A stretch of 64,000 bases of DNA from Corydoras sp. C115 (Eukaryota > Chordata > Actinopteri > Siluriformes > Callichthyidae), in NCBI GenBank assembly GCA_019802505.1, contig JAFMOC010000078.1, forward strand, positions 1,403,501 through 1,467,500, written 5' to 3'. The position numbers and the translations under genes were made by a program. Under the pieces are notes generated by a model. That model did no database searches. It had not been told where the DNA came from and saw only the letters and a program-made list of their open reading frames with translations. Within the stretch, counting starts at the first letter, position 1, and the number at the start of each line of letters is the position of its first letter. This document shows positions 20,416 through 64,000 of the stretch, in pieces.

Positions 20416-20702
20416 AGGTGGCACGGTGGCTTAGTGGTTAGCCCGTTCTCCTCTCAGCACTAGGGATTCCCGGTTCGAATCCCAATCTGGGTGGAGTTTC
20501 CATGTTCTCCCCGTGTCTGCGTGGGTTTCCTCCGGGTTCTCCGGTTTCCTCCCACAGTCCAAAAACATGGATTAAGTCAATTGAATTCTCAAAAAAAAAA
20601 AAAAATCTGCCCAGCGCCCGAGACGTTCTCCCCTGGATGGGCATGGGGAACCCCACTGCGACCCTAATAGAGGATAAAGCGGGAGATAATGGATGGATGG
20701 AT
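20416..20702 (+). mobile_element. SINE A with internal A-run deletion
   Basis: Head and tail are normal, but the stretch from GAATTCTC to TCTGCCCAGCG is replaced by 15 A residues. Confidence 0.8.
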
Positions 20703-21087
20703 CTGAGTGTGTGGGGTTTATCATCCCTCTTGGGCTTTTTGGGGGTCAGTCAGGTACTTCTGCACCAAACTAGCCCCATCATGCCTTTACAGTGCTTTGT
20801 GCACACTCATAGTGTAACTATAGGATAACACTGATAATATAACACTCATACTGGAACAAAAATAAGGCCTTCCCTAAACTGTTCCCACAAAGTTAAAAGC
20901 ATAGAGATGTTAGACCCGAGGCCTAAATGTAATACTGAAATCAGAGGTGTCCCAATACTTCAGACCATAACATTAACACAACACATTACTGAGGGTTAAA
21001 TAAGTGAGTTCCTTCATTATTATCTGACACAAAAACAGATACGTTATGTTACGAGCTTCACAAGATCAGGATTATTATATATAATCC
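20703..21087. other. Intergenic, nothing recognised
   Basis: No exon, RNA gene or known repeat end is visible; short T- and A-rich runs only. Confidence 0.4.
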
Positions 21088-21417
21088 ATTCATCCATTCA
21101 TTATCTTCTGCTTTATCCTCTGTTAGGGTCGCGGTGGGGTTCCCCATGCCCATCCAGGGAAGAACGTTTCGGGCGCTGGGCAGATACACCCAGGACAGGA
21201 CGCCAATCTATCACTGGGCACACACTCACTCACACAGACACACTCTATATGGGGCAATTTGGAGAACTCAATTGACTTGTTCCATGTTTTTGGACTGTGG
21301 GAGGAAACCCACGCGGACACGGGGAGAACATGGAAACTCCACCCATATTAGGATTCGAACCGGGAATCCCTAGTGCTGAGAGGAGAACGTGCTAACCACT
21401 AAGCCACCGTGCCGCCA
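21088..21417 (-). mobile_element. SINE A
   Basis: Inverted copy lacking about 20 bp around GGAGAACCCGG. Confidence 0.8.
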
Positions 21418-21479
21418 ATATATAATATAGATTAATATTAATAATTAATAATATAGATTTTAGAATACAGTGTTCTAAA

Positions 21480-21807
21480 GGGCGGCACGGTGGTTTAGTG
21501 GTTAGCATGTTCTCCTCTCAGCACTAGGGATTCCCGGTTCGAATCCTAATATGGGTGGAGTTTCCATGTTGTCCACGTGGGTTTCCGCCGGGTTCTCCGG
21601 TTTCCTCCCACAGTCCAAAAACATGGATCAAGGTCAATTGAGTTCTCCAAATTGACCCATATAGAGTGTGTCTGTGTGAGTGAGTGTGTGCCCAGTGGTA
21701 GTGTCCTGGGTCTATCTGCCCAGCGCCCGAAACGTTCTCCCCTGGATGGGCATGGGGAACCCCACCACAACCCTAATAGAGGATAAAGCGGAAGATAATG
21801 GATGGAT
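21480..21807 (+). mobile_element. SINE A
   Basis: Plus copy in near-mirror position to the one at 21,088; about 60 bp separates the two heads. Confidence 0.8.
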
Positions 21808-22045
21808 AAATCACACACACGATGCAGAACATTAATATTAATACCCATCGTGCCAATTCTGTTAATCACCATATGATCCTGTACTAAATACTCAGAATTC
21901 TACTTTATCAACATAATGTAGACTCACCGGCCATTTTATTAGATACATCATCATAACTTTAAGTACTGTAGTGGTACTGATGTGTTATTGTGTTAGTGTT
22001 GCACACTTCTGAACTGAGCAGCATCCTGTGATCACTGATCAGTGA

Positions 22046-22122
22046 TAACCGATTCGACTAGCAGTCGACTATAGGGAAAATCAGATTCGACTATGAAAAT
22101 CCTTAGTTGAAGACACCCCTAG
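22046..22122 (-). mobile_element. hAT MITE fragment (TAGGGGTG family)
   Basis: CGATTCGACTAGCAGTCGAC to ACACCCCTA matches one end of the MITE at 42,757-43,142; the other end is missing. Confidence 0.65.
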
Positions 22123-22195
22123 TAGACTGTGCTCGTACCTGGACTGGGCTCCATGCACTGCACACACAAACACACACAAGTCGGTGATCGTGCAT

Positions 22196-63200
<41,005 letters not shown>

Positions 63201-63267
63201 CTGAGGACAGAGGGCAACTGTCACGGGATCCGAACATTCACTCTGTGATCCTACTTACACACACACT

Positions 63268-64000
63268 GTGTGTATCTGTGTGTGTGTGTGTGTCCAGCAA
63301 TAGATTGGCGCCTTGGGGATGGGCAAGGGGAACCCCCCACTGCCCCCATGACCCTAGTAAAGGATTAAGCAAAAGAAAATAAATGAATGATAAATTGCCC
63401 CATATAGTGTGTAGTTGTTTTGTGCCCTGTTTTGGATTGGCGCCCTGTCCTGGGTGTATCTGCCCATCACCCAAAATGTTCTACCCTACATGGGCATGGG
63501 GAACACCCCCCACCCCCACAACCGAAGTAGCAGATTAAGAATAAAATAATGAATGAATGATTAATTGCCCCATATAGAGTGTGTTTGTGTGAGTGTGTGT
63601 GCCCAGCGATAGATTAGTGCCCTGTGCTGGGTGTATCTGCCCAGCGCCCAAAACGATCTCTCATGGATGCCCCCCCCCCAAACTGAAGTAGAGGATATAG
63701 TGGAAAATAATGAATGAATGGTAAATTGCCCCATATAGAGTTGAATGAATGGTAAATTGCCCCATATAGAGTGTGTGCCCAGTAATGAATTGACAACCTG
63801 TCCTGGGTGTATCTGCCCAGCACCCAAAACGTTCTTTTCTGGATGGGCATGGGGCAACACCCCCCCCCCCCCAAACCGAAGTAGAGGATAAAGTGGAAAA
63901 TAATGAATGAATGGTAAATTGCCCCATATAGAGTGTGTGTGTGAGTGAATGTGTGCCCAGTGATAGATTGGCATCCTGTCCTGGGTGTATCTGCCCAGTG
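63268..64000 (+). repeat. Tandem SINE A 3' halves
   Basis: Five or more tail-only units of about 55-190 bp, each from AAATTGCCCCATATAGAGT to GATAAAGTGGAAAATAATGA. The tRNA-like head is never included. Continues past the window. Confidence 0.8.

Noticed and set aside
21935..21940. AATAAA on minus strand as the PLCE1 poly(A) signal
   Set aside because: It falls in CACCGGCCATTTTATTAGATAC, a dispersed fish repeat motif; position alone is weak.

Overview
The window is vertebrate, and almost certainly ray-finned fish, chromosomal DNA. It holds two split genes whose codons align, as I recall the human proteins, with NOC3L (nucleolar complex protein 3 homolog) and PLCE1 (phospholipase C epsilon 1). 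These two genes also lie side by side, tail to tail, in human. GT-AG introns, tRNA-derived SINEs, an L2-type LINE, hAT and pogo-like DNA transposons and many microsatellites fit a teleost, perhaps an otophysan such as a catfish; the species cannot be fixed from the sequence alone.

Layout. (1) 1-18,830, plus strand: the last 14 coding exons of NOC3L, 511 codons plus stop (about the C-terminal two thirds of a protein of roughly 800 residues), with poly(A) signals just after the stop. The first two introns in the window both use GC-AG splice sites. (2) 18,830-22,195: intergenic, with a GC-rich patch at 19.9-20.3 kb that is open on both strands and was not assigned. (3) 22,196-63,200, minus strand: the last 21 coding exons of PLCE1, 1,097 residues of about 2,300. 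They cover the EF-hand-like region, catalytic X and Y halves, acidic X-Y linker, C2 domain, two Ras-association domains and the C-terminal tail. The upstream half of PLCE1 lies beyond 64 kb.

The two proteins do not work together. NOC3L is a nucleolar factor for 60S ribosome assembly; PLCE1 is a Ras/Rho-regulated PIP2 phospholipase.

Most of the bases are repeats inside introns. One tRNA-derived SINE family of about 340 bp occurs in some 60 pieces on both strands. A second tRNA-like SINE shares its 3' tail with an L2-type LINE in the same window. Three TA-flanked pogo-like elements carry the same transposase remnant. Two hAT families have clean 8-bp target duplications. A PLCE1 intron holds a 5-kb AT-rich minisatellite with a strict higher-order structure (358 = 4x47 + 5x34; 175 = 3x47 + 34). 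A smaller array of the same satellite, 600 bp, sits inside a repeat whose array-free copy is present 17 kb away. No prokaryotic system, CRISPR array, genuine tRNA/rRNA gene or intact transposase was found. The most unusual items are the satellite, the paired GC-AG introns, the TG-repeat splice acceptors and the copied PLCE1 exon fragment.
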